A stretch of DNA of 6,809 nucleotides from Campylobacteraceae bacterium (GCA_012521935.1 JAAYLJ010000224.1:1-6809), one strand, 5' to 3'; positions 1 to 5,352 are shown, numbered from the stretch's first letter. Notes: generated by a model not told the origin, from the sequence alone. Program-made: numbers and translations.

Positions 1-512
1 CTACTTTCTTGCGCTGGAGCACTTACATCTATTAATTCATTTCCAACTCCAACATAAGCGATCCTAGCCTCTTTTAAAACTGCAATAGTGTGCATGCCTT
101 GCGTTGCTAAATTTGTAATGTCAAAAGGCCCAATTTTAGAACCCCTTCTAACTAAAAGCTCATCTTTTCTTATATCTTCACCTTGAGATTTTATGAATAT
201 CTCTTTTGTTACATCATTTTTATCATTTTTTAAATGCACACTCTCCTCTTCAATGATAAAAAGAGTATCTTTTGGTACTTTTTGTCCTGTAAAAATTTTT
301 AATAGGCTTGAGGGACTATTTAAATCATCCCCTTTTTTAACTACTCTCCCATCTCTTAATGAGATAGGAAATGGCGGGATGTCAAATCTAGCTCTTATAT
401 CTTTTGCGCTAACCCTTCCAAAGGCTTTCATTAAGGGGACACTTTCATTTAATGAGAGAGGTTTTATGTGTGATTAGATAGATTTAGTTGCCTTAGCTAG
501 TGTGCACTTCAT
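1..512 (-). pseudogene. moeA: moeA-like molybdopterin molybdenumtransferase, 5' part, interrupted by an in-frame stop at codon 13
   Basis: MoeA-family proteins insert molybdate into adenylylated molybdopterin in the cytoplasm, the last step of molybdenum cofactor synthesis. Read on the minus strand from the ATG at 512-510, which has an AAGGAG ribosome site at 523-518, the frame gives MKCTLAKATKSI, then TAA (476-474), then stays open to the window edge at 1. Past the stop the family pattern is clear: KPLSLNESVPLMKAFGRVSAKDI (codons 17-39 in total, typical MoeA N-terminus), PPFP-S-DG (46-55), IFTGQKVP (73-80), IIEEE (86-90), GEDIRKDELL (111-120), LATQG (135-139), and GVGNELID (155-162). Residues before the stop also align with the first MoeA helix, so the stop falls inside the gene; a TTA-to-TAA change would explain it. 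Restart at the ATG at 431-429 (codon 28) is possible but has no good ribosome site and would lose the first helix. No further stops or frameshifts occur in the visible 157 codons, so the break is recent, a sequence error, or tolerated. The 3' part is outside the window. Confidence 0.78.
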
Positions 513-557
513 AAAAACTCCTTTTTTGGTATTATAACGCATCTAAAAGGAGTATAA
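513..557. promoter_or_regulatory. divergent promoter region with overlapping -10 boxes
   Basis: Only 45 bases separate the start codons of the moeA-like gene (minus) and the membrane protein gene (plus). On the plus strand, TGGTATTAT at 527-535 matches an extended -10 (TGnTATAAT), placing transcription start near 542. On the minus strand a perfect TATAAT lies at 536-531, placing start near 524. The two -10 boxes share the same bases, so two polymerases could not bind at once. Ribosome sites AAGGAG lie on both sides (547-552 plus, 523-518 minus), 5 bases from each ATG. Both leaders would be very short. Neither strand shows a clear -35 box, as is usual for Campylobacterota housekeeping promoters. 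Confidence 0.55.
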
Positions 558-965
558 ATGGATAGTTTATATGAAATGAGTCTGAAAGTTCATGTTGGTT
601 TTATATTTTTAACACTCTTAGTTGCAACCTTTCATGTAGCAATGCTTTTTGCAAAAACAGAGTTTAAAAACATTGCAAAAAAGATTCATTGGTGGATTCC
701 TGCTTACTATTTTTTAATAAGTACCATACTTTTTTCTGGCATCATTGCGTGGGTTAGCATAGGATTTCATTTGACTCACTGGGTAGCCATAATGCTCTTA
801 ACATGGGCTTTAATGCTTGCAAGTAGCATAGCTTCATATAGTAAGTTTAAAAAAACTAAAAACCTAAAAGACTCTTTAGCCATCAAAAATTTTAAAAACT
901 TTGCTCTTATTAAATATCTATTTGACATTGTGCTAATTTTAATCATCTACTTTGGAGCAAGTTAG
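558..965 (+). CDS. small four-helix inner-membrane protein of unknown function
   Basis: This 135-residue protein is almost wholly hydrophobic. Four membrane segments are visible at about residues 11-32, 47-69, 73-94 and 116-133. Basic stretches follow helix 1 (33-42) and helix 3 (96-104), which suggests both termini lie in the periplasm with the positive loops in the cytoplasm. Histidines 12 and 26 sit in helix 1, and His44, His71 and His74 lie at helix ends. This is reminiscent of small haem- or metal-binding four-helix membrane proteins (CopD or SirB type), but I cannot assign it to a family. The ATG at 558 follows AAGGAG by 5 bases. The TAG stop overlaps the GTG of rsmE by one base, so the two are translationally coupled. 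I recall an integral membrane protein at the same place next to rsmE in Campylobacter jejuni; the link may be conserved, but its function is unknown. Confidence 0.85.
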   Translation: MDSLYEMSLKVHVGFIFLTLLVATFHVAMLFAKTEFKNIAKKIHWWIPAYYFLISTILFSGIIAWVSIGFHLTHWVAIMLLTWALMLASSIASYSKFKKTKNLKDSLAIKNFKNFALIKYLFDIVLILIIYFGAS

Positions 966-1630
966 TGAAGTTTGCCTATCATGAATTAAGTGGCTGTGAA
1001 AATTTAATACTAAAAGATGAGATATTTTTACATCTCATAAAGGCAAGGCGCTCTAAGATTGGGGATGAACTTAAGTTTTATAATTTTAAAGATTTGAAAC
1101 TATTTAGCTACATTGTTGAAAAAATTGGCAAAAAAGATGCTTTTTTAAAGTTAAAAAGCTTTGAAAAGATTGCAAAACCTAAATTAAAAGAGTGTGTTGC
1201 AGGCATTGGAGCAGTTGAGCCAAAAAATTTAGAGAAAATTTTACCAATGCTAAATGAATTAGGTGTTAAAAGTTTGGGAATTGTAAAGTTAGATTATTCT
1301 CAAGGAAACTTTAAGTATGACGAAAAAAGGATAGAAAAAATCCTGATAAATTCATCTATGCAGTGTGGACGTTTTGAACTGATGGAGTTATTTTTCTTTG
1401 ATGGTTTGTCACACTGGCTAAAAAAATATCCAAATTCTCATTTTGTAGATTTTTCCCAAAATGGAAGTAAAATAGAAGAAATAAGTGCATTTTTAATTGG
1501 ACCAGAGGGTGGATTTAGTCAAAAAGAGAGAGAAATTTTTGATAAAAATAGAATCTTAACTCTTAAAACTCCTTTCATACTTCGCAGTGAAACCGCCTTA
1601 CTATCGGTATGCGCTAAAATTTTTAGTTAA
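965..1630 (+). CDS. rsmE: 16S rRNA (uracil-1498-N3)-methyltransferase RsmE
   Basis: RsmE uses S-adenosylmethionine to methylate N3 of U1498 in helix 44 of 16S rRNA, near the P-site codon, acting on the assembled 30S subunit. The 221 residues show an N-terminal PUA-like region (about 1-70) with a motif resembling HLIKARRSKIGD (23-34), then the SPOUT methyltransferase fold: VEPKNLEKILPMLNELGV (84-101), the SSMQCGR stretch in place of the usual AAEQSGR (130-136), the diagnostic GPEGGFS (179-185), and LRSETALL (206-213) in the knotted C-terminus. The length is slightly short of the 240-250 residues of E. coli RsmE but normal for this group. The start is GTG at 965, overlapping the previous stop as TAGTG with no strong ribosome site of its own, so it probably depends on coupling to the membrane protein gene. 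No convincing terminator follows it. Confidence 0.93.
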   Translation: MKFAYHELSGCENLILKDEIFLHLIKARRSKIGDELKFYNFKDLKLFSYIVEKIGKKDAFLKLKSFEKIAKPKLKECVAGIGAVEPKNLEKILPMLNELGVKSLGIVKLDYSQGNFKYDEKRIEKILINSSMQCGRFELMELFFFDGLSHWLKKYPNSHFVDFSQNGSKIEEISAFLIGPEGGFSQKEREIFDKNRILTLKTPFILRSETALLSVCAKIFS

Positions 1631-1688
1631 AAAAATAGATTAAAACAGTTAAAGAGTTTGACTAAAAGCAATAAAACTCAAAAATCTC

Positions 1689-1717
1689 TTGAAAAAGCAT
1701 ATGCTTTCTGTTATACT
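1689..1717 (+). promoter_or_regulatory. rpmE promoter
   Basis: TTGAAA at 1689-1694 is a good -35 match to TTGACA, and TATACT at 1712-1717 is a good -10, separated by 17 bases. The -10 is also extended (TG at 1709-1710, one base before it). Predicted transcription start is about 1723-1725, giving an rpmE leader of roughly 73 bases. This is the best promoter in the window and probably drives rpmE and rsmI. Confidence 0.72.
1694..1707. repeat. 14-base perfect palindrome in the promoter spacer, possible operator
   Basis: AAAGCATATGCTTT is a perfect inverted repeat without a loop, centred at 1700.5, between the -35 and -10 boxes of the rpmE promoter. A loopless palindrome cannot form a good RNA hairpin and lies upstream of the predicted transcript, so if it works it does so as double-stranded DNA bound by a dimeric regulator. 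No regulator is known to me for this site; chance is possible in AT-rich DNA. Confidence 0.4.
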
Positions 1718-1741
1718 TTCAGTTCCCCTCCCCCTAATATA

Positions 1742-1776
1742 GCAGTAGGCCTAGTGTCTACTGCGCTTTTATTTTT
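1742..1776 (+). terminator. terminator-like hairpin in the rpmE leader (possible attenuator)
   Basis: GCAGTAGGC (1742-1750) pairs with GTCTACTGC (1756-1764) as a 9-base-pair stem including one G-U pair, with a 5-base loop, followed by GC and the T-rich run TTTTATTTTT (1767-1776). This has the shape of an intrinsic terminator. It lies after the rpmE promoter and before the rpmE start codon, with no second promoter visible between 1777 and 1796. Either rpmE is controlled by attenuation here, or a short RNA of about 50 bases ends here, or the T-run is too interrupted to terminate and the hairpin acts on translation or stability. Confidence 0.55.
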
Positions 1777-1796
1777 GAAAACTGAAGGAAATACTG

Positions 1797-1997
1797 ATGA
1801 AAAAAGAGATTCATCCTGAGTATGTTGAGTGCACTGTAATGTGTGCGTGTGGAAATAGCTTTGTTACAATTTCTAATAAACAAGAGATGCGTATTGACAT
1901 ATGTAATGCTTGTCACCCATTTTTTACTGGAAGTGAAAAGATAGTTGACGCAGCTGGTAGAGTTGAAAAGTTTAAAAGAAAATACAATCTTAGCTAA
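1797..1997 (+). CDS. rpmE: 50S ribosomal protein bL31, zinc-binding form
   Basis: bL31 is a small large-subunit protein that reaches across the central protuberance to the 30S head, forming part of intersubunit bridge B1b. The 66 residues match the family end to end: MKKEIHPEY at the start, CACGN (16-20), ICNACHPFFTG (35-45), and GRVEKFKRKY (54-63). Cys16, Cys18, Cys36 and Cys39 are the four zinc ligands of the C+ form, so this is the zinc-replete paralogue rather than the cysteine-free one used under zinc limitation. Start ATG at 1797 follows GAAGGA by 7 bases. It has its own promoter and a structured leader, unlike the other genes here; E. coli rpmE is reported to be autogenously regulated, so control by its own product is a reasonable guess. 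rsmI starts 18 bases downstream. Confidence 0.97.
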   Translation: MKKEIHPEYVECTVMCACGNSFVTISNKQEMRIDICNACHPFFTGSEKIVDAAGRVEKFKRKYNLS

Positions 1998-2015
1998 ATT
2001 TAGTTGTAGCACTTC

Positions 2016-2843
2016 GTGTTATACTTCATTCCTACTCCGATAGGAAATTTAAAAGATATATCTAAAAGGAGCCTTGAGCTCCTTTCTCAAATCCAAACCT
2101 TTTTTTGTGAAGATACTAGAGTAACAAAACAGCTTTTAACCCTGCTTGGTAAAGAGTACAATCTTGAATTTAAAGATAAAACATTCATATCTCTTCACTC
2201 TTGGAATGAAGATAGGGTAATTGAGTCATTAGATTTAACCATTTTTGAAAAAGAGTGTGCATATTTAAGCGATGCAGGAATGCCCTCCATTAGCGATCCT
2301 GGGGCAAAATTAGTAAAATTTTGTCAAGAAAATAGTATCTTGTATGAAGTTTTACCAGGAGCAAATGCTGCTTTACTAGCTTACGCTTCAAGTGGGTTTT
2401 TAAATTCAAGATTTATTTTTTATGGATTTTTACCAACAAAAGAGAAAGCTTTACAAAATGAGCTTGAAGAGATTTTATCAAACAAATATCCAACAATCAT
2501 CTATGAAGCACCACATAGGATTTTAAAAACTTTAACTCTGCTTTCAAATTTAGCACCCTTAAGAGAGGTTTTTTTACTAAAAGAGGCTACAAAAAAGTTT
2601 CATAAGCATTTTTTTGGAACTACTTTGGAAGTAAAAAAAGAGTTGGAAAATAGTAATTTAAAGGGTGAATGGGCTCTTGTTATAAAAGAGACTAAAGAAG
2701 AATCTAGCACCTCTAACATTAAAGTAGAAGATATAATGGAGCTTAATTTGCCACCAAAAGAGAAGGCAAAACTCCTTTCTAAACTTACAAAAATCCCCAC
2801 AAAACAGTGGTATAATGAGTTACAAACTACCCCTTTAAAATAG
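2016..2843 (+). CDS. rsmI: 16S rRNA (cytidine-1402-2'-O)-methyltransferase RsmI
   Basis: RsmI adds the 2'-O-methyl group to C1402 of 16S rRNA, one half of the m4Cm1402 modification at the P site, using S-adenosylmethionine. The 275 residues carry the tetrapyrrole-methylase fold typical of the family: PTPIGNLKDIS (7-16), CEDTRVTKQLL (31-41), the YLSDAGMPSISDPG loop (83-96), LPGANAALLAYASSG (113-127), FYGFLP (135-140), and YEAPHRILKTL (163-173), then a short C-terminal helical domain (about 235-275). Length is normal for RsmI. The start is GTG at 2016: an in-frame TAG at 2007-2009 excludes anything longer, and the protein begins right at the conserved LYFIPTPIGN. There is no clear ribosome site in the 18-base gap after rpmE, so translation may depend on ribosomes arriving from rpmE. 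Confidence 0.95.
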   Translation: MLYFIPTPIGNLKDISKRSLELLSQIQTFFCEDTRVTKQLLTLLGKEYNLEFKDKTFISLHSWNEDRVIESLDLTIFEKECAYLSDAGMPSISDPGAKLVKFCQENSILYEVLPGANAALLAYASSGFLNSRFIFYGFLPTKEKALQNELEEILSNKYPTIIYEAPHRILKTLTLLSNLAPLREVFLLKEATKKFHKHFFGTTLEVKKELENSNLKGEWALVIKETKEESSTSNIKVEDIMELNLPPKEKAKLLSKLTKIPTKQWYNELQTTPLK

Positions 2844-2899
2844 GCTTTATTTAGGTACTTATAAGAGTATATTTAAGAGAATTTTGATAATATCTATAC
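2844..2899 (+). promoter_or_regulatory. short gap before rlmB with possible promoter, no ribosome site
   Basis: These 56 bases are AT-rich. GATAAT at 2886-2891 is a 5 of 6 match to a -10 box and would place transcription start at about 2898-2900, on the ATG itself, which would make a leaderless message. A second weaker -10 candidate is TATAAG at 2860-2865. No Shine-Dalgarno sequence lies at the right distance from the ATG at 2900; AAGAGA at 2875-2880 is about 20 bases away. No terminator for rsmI is seen. Confidence 0.3.
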
Positions 2900-3583
2900 A
2901 TGATTATTTATGGCAAACAACCTATTTTATATATTATCAAGCATCATCCTTTAGTCTTAGAAAGTATCTATTTGGCCAAAGAGTGCGATAAAAAGCTCTT
3001 TTCTACCATTGCAAATACTAAAGTGCCTATTCAAAGATTAGATAGCATGAAAGCGCAAGCTTTAGCTAAAGGCGGAAATCATCAAGGTTTTTTGGCAAAA
3101 ATATCTAATATAGATACAGTTTTAGTAAAAGAGTTAAAAGAGAAAGAGTCTCTTTTGCTACTTTATGGTTTAACAGATATGGGTAATATTGGAGCTATTT
3201 GCAGGAGTGCATATGCTCTTGGGGTTGATGGGATAATTGTATCTAATGTGCAAAATTTAAAATTAGATACCATCATTAGAACTAGCTCTGGTGCTGCGAT
3301 AGCTCTTCCAATCGCACATGAAGTAAATGCCCAAACAGCGATAAATGAGTTAAGGCAAGCTGGTTTTACCATATATGGAGCTAGTGCAAAAGGACAAAGC
3401 GTAAAAGAGGTAAAGTTTTCTAAAAAGAGGGTTTTGCTTTTGGGCAGCGAGGGGGAAGGAATCCCCAATAAAATTTTATCAAAGTGCGATAAAGAGATAG
3501 CAATACCTATGGCGAGAGCTTTTGACTCTTTGAATGTGAGCGCAGCTGCTGCTATACTTTGTGATAGGATGAGTGATGGATGA
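2900..3583 (+). CDS. rlmB: TrmH/SpoU-family 23S rRNA 2'-O-ribose methyltransferase (RlmB type)
   Basis: This is a SPOUT-class 2'-O-methyltransferase. In E. coli the closest match, RlmB, methylates G2251 in the 23S P loop; the substrate here is inferred. The 227 residues hold an N-terminal substrate-binding domain (MIIYGKQPIL at 1-10, GGNHQGFLAKI at 58-68), then the three SPOUT motifs: motif 1 at 90-108 with Asn96 and the catalytic-type Arg102 (GNIGAICRSA), motif 2 LLGSEGEGIP (180-189), and motif 3 IPMARAFDSLNVSAAAAI (202-219) with Asn212. Motif 1 reads TDMGNIG where the usual form is DPxNxG. Length is slightly short of E. coli (243). ATG 2900 is the only possible start, since TAA at 2888-2890 is in frame. 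The stop overlaps the next gene by 8 bases, coupling the two. A tRNA-methylating TrmH is less likely because of the RlmB-type N-terminal domain. Confidence 0.9.
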   Translation: MIIYGKQPILYIIKHHPLVLESIYLAKECDKKLFSTIANTKVPIQRLDSMKAQALAKGGNHQGFLAKISNIDTVLVKELKEKESLLLLYGLTDMGNIGAICRSAYALGVDGIIVSNVQNLKLDTIIRTSSGAAIALPIAHEVNAQTAINELRQAGFTIYGASAKGQSVKEVKFSKKRVLLLGSEGEGIPNKILSKCDKEIAIPMARAFDSLNVSAAAAILCDRMSDG

Positions 3584-4529
3584 GATAAACAAACTTCAAG
3601 AGATAGGACTCAAAGAGATATCGAAAAAAACTCATATTGAAGTAAGAACGCTAGAGTTCATTGTCAATAAAGAGTTTGACAGGCTTGGAAAAATCAATAC
3701 ATTAGGTTTTTTAAAAATTATTTCTAGGGAATATAATGTTGATCTTCAAGATTGGCAAAGTGAATTTGAGGAGTATTTAGAGTCAAAAAAACTAGAAAAT
3801 CAAGATGATAAAAATAGCAATTTTTTTCTAGTTAATAAGCCAAATAGAGGTTCATTTAAGTGGCCAATAATCATCTTATTGCTCATTTTACTTGGCGGAG
3901 GATTTTGGTATTTTGATGGATGGAGTTATGTAAAACCAATTTTTACATCAGATAAGCACCCAAAAGATCCAGTTGTAAAGAGTGTAGCCATAGATGAAGC
4001 AAAGCGAAATCTATATAATGAAGAGGAAAATTCAAATACTAATTTTGCGCAAGAAGTTCAAGTAGATGAAGACTCCATCATAGAACATAGTTTTAGTTTA
4101 GAAGATGATAAAGCAGTAAATTTTGATGCTAAAAATATAGTAGATGAAGAGTTAGCTAGTGTAGATAGTGATGTGAAAGTGGATGAAGAGCCAAAAGAGG
4201 AAGATTTAGCAAAAGAGCCTCAAGAGAGCAGCAAAATTGCGCTAGAGGCAGAGAAAGCCACTATAATTCCAAATGTAAAGTTGTGGGTGGGGGCTATTTT
4301 TTTAGAGGATAAAAAAAGAGCCTCATACCTTTCAGATGAAGTGATTGAGTTAGATTTTTCAAAAGATCAATTAATCACTACTGGGCATGGAAACTTTACA
4401 CTTAAAATTGGAGATATGGAGTATAGTTACGCTAAGGAAGCTCCAAAAAGATTTTACTGGAAGGATGGAGAGTTAAAAGAGATAAGCTATCAAGAATTTT
4501 TAGAGTTAAATGGAGGCTCTTCTTGGTAA
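3576..4529 (+). CDS. RodZ-like membrane protein: cytoplasmic HTH domain, one membrane helix, acidic periplasmic linker, C-terminal domain
   Basis: Counting from ATG 3576 (317 residues), residues 10-68 follow the RodZ-type helix-turn-helix pattern: GLKEISKKTHIEVRTLEFI, then EFDRL, TLGFLKIISREYNVD. RodZ is the bitopic protein that ties MreB filaments to the membrane and peptidoglycan machinery. A basic stretch (Lys88, Arg91, Lys95) precedes one membrane helix (about 96-113), giving N-inside topology. Residues 128-228 are a low-complexity, strongly acidic periplasmic linker rich in Asp, Glu, Lys and Ser. Residues 230-317 look like a compact beta-rich domain (KLWVGAIFL, ELDFSKDQLITTGHG, FTLKIGD, KRFYWKDG), placed as RodZ's DUF4115 but not clearly the same. 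GTG 3573 could add one residue; ATG is preferred because AGGA at 3566-3569 is 6 bases away. It overlaps both neighbours, so all three are co-translated. The HTH resemblance is seen; a shape role is inference, and a membrane-bound regulator is the alternative. Confidence 0.72.
   Translation: MDEINKLQEIGLKEISKKTHIEVRTLEFIVNKEFDRLGKINTLGFLKIISREYNVDLQDWQSEFEEYLESKKLENQDDKNSNFFLVNKPNRGSFKWPIIILLLILLGGGFWYFDGWSYVKPIFTSDKHPKDPVVKSVAIDEAKRNLYNEEENSNTNFAQEVQVDEDSIIEHSFSLEDDKAVNFDAKNIVDEELASVDSDVKVDEEPKEEDLAKEPQESSKIALEAEKATIIPNVKLWVGAIFLEDKKRASYLSDEVIELDFSKDQLITTGHGNFTLKIGDMEYSYAKEAPKRFYWKDGELKEISYQEFLELNGGSSW
4512..4516 (+). promoter_or_regulatory. ribosome site that decides a TTG start
   Basis: GGAGG inside the last codons of the RodZ-like gene lies 6 bases before TTG 4523. 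No ATG or GTG in the right frame lies close enough to use it, and starting at TTG gives a complete signal peptide, so the TTG is chosen. Confidence 0.7.
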
Positions 4530-5341
4530 GATTTTTAATTTTAACCCTTGTTTGTACCATCTCATTTGCTAGTAGTGCAAGGGAGACAGCAGCCCTTTTC
4601 ATGGGAAAAGAGGCGTATGAATCACAAAGAAATCTTGTTTCAATACTATTTAAAGATGATAGAGATTTTGAAGACTTTGAAGATGGAAGTATAGATTTAG
4701 TTAAAGTTCTTGAAACTTTAAAAGATAATGGTTTGTTGCAACTTTTCTTTCCAGAAACCAAATCTATTGAGATAACTTTTAAGGCAAATGAGCGACCACT
4801 CCTTTTCCTAAGAGTTATAAATGAGTCTTTGCAAGCCATGGGTTATAACTACTATTTGACAAAATCTATCTCAAAAGATAGTAGTGAGATTTTGTGGAAG
4901 ATAGGCATTACAACGCAGCATTTAGTAGATCCTATAATCTTTGCAAAGCAAGTTCAAACTAGAGGCGCAAAAGTAGTAAAAATTGAAAGAGAAGATGAGG
5001 CTTCTTGGGTTTATAGGATTGATACACATGGTGCAAAGCCTCAAGTATCACAGTTTGAACATGATGTGGATATAGATTTAAATAAACCAATCAAGCCATA
5101 CTGGATAGATGTTTCAAATGCTTCAGTTATGATCCTTTTGGCTAAACCAGCAGATAGATGGTTTCCGCAAATTGTATTTTTTGATGAAGCTTTGCAGATT
5201 ATTGAAGATGTTAGAATGGAAGATTTTAAAAGTAGGATTCAGTTAACTATCCCAGAACATGCCCTATTTGCAAAGGTTGAAGATAGGTATAGTTTAGATA
5301 ATATAAAAAGAGGTTTAACTCTATATTTAAAAAGTCGTTAA
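4523..5341 (+). CDS. secreted periplasmic protein of unknown function
   Basis: The 272-residue protein begins with a classic signal peptide: MVRF, hydrophobic LILTLVCTISFA, and probable cleavage after Ala16 (SFA) or Ala19 (SSA). The Cys at 11 is inside the hydrophobic core and lacks a lipobox pattern, so a lipoprotein is unlikely. The mature part shows no membrane segment and no enzyme motif I recognise. It has an acidic patch (45-55), an alternating hydrophobic middle (SIEITFKANERPLLFLRVINESL, 81-103), and a C-terminal half with beta-type patterning (YWIDVSNASVMILLAKPADRWFPQIVFF, 193-220). The start is TTG with a strong ribosome site in the preceding gene, which it overlaps by 7 bases. This close coupling suggests that it works with the RodZ-like protein, whose C-terminal domain is in the same compartment. 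I recall a periplasmic protein at this place in C. jejuni; no function is known to me. Confidence 0.85.
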   Translation: MVRFLILTLVCTISFASSARETAALFMGKEAYESQRNLVSILFKDDRDFEDFEDGSIDLVKVLETLKDNGLLQLFFPETKSIEITFKANERPLLFLRVINESLQAMGYNYYLTKSISKDSSEILWKIGITTQHLVDPIIFAKQVQTRGAKVVKIEREDEASWVYRIDTHGAKPQVSQFEHDVDIDLNKPIKPYWIDVSNASVMILLAKPADRWFPQIVFFDEALQIIEDVRMEDFKSRIQLTIPEHALFAKVEDRYSLDNIKRGLTLYLKSR

Positions 5342-5352
5342 GGAGACTTAAA

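Larger units (their letters stand above)
1631..1796 (+). other. rsmE-rpmE intergenic region
   Basis: This 166-base gap is the longest non-coding stretch in the window. Its first 55 bases are AT-rich with no recognisable element. The rest holds a sigma-70-type promoter (1689-1717) whose spacer carries a 14-base palindrome, a C-rich pyrimidine run beginning at the predicted transcription start (1723-1735), a terminator-like hairpin (1742-1776), and the rpmE ribosome site (GAAGGA, 1784-1789), 7 bases before the ATG. Confidence 0.8.

Noticed and set aside
193..477. 94-codon plus-strand open frame
   Set aside because: It lies antisense to the moeA-like frame, which has clear family motifs. The plus-strand translation has no recognisable family, and there is no ribosome site before it.
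1654..1679. Inverted repeat GAGTTT/AAACTC after rsmE as a terminator
   Set aside because: The stem is only 6 AT-rich pairs with a 14-base loop and no T-run, so it is too weak to call.
1718..1786. TTCAGTT (1718-1724) pairing with AACTGAA (1780-1786) to hide the rpmE ribosome site
   Set aside because: The predicted transcript starts at about 1723-1725, so most of the left arm would not be in the RNA. It would need an upstream start site to matter.
1758..2012. 84-codon minus-strand open frame over rpmE
   Set aside because: It is a mirror of the rpmE coding region and leader, without family features or a ribosome site.
3163..3468. 101-codon minus-strand open frame inside rlmB
   Set aside because: It is a shadow of a confidently assigned gene on the other strand.
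3573..3575. GTG as the start of the RodZ-like protein
   Set aside because: ATG three bases later has better spacing from the AGGA ribosome site; the GTG would be only 3 bases from it.
4432..4839. 135-codon minus-strand open frame
   Set aside because: It is antisense to the end of the RodZ-like gene and the start of the periplasmic gene, both supported by ribosome sites and domain layout. The translation is Ser/Leu/Lys-rich with no pattern.
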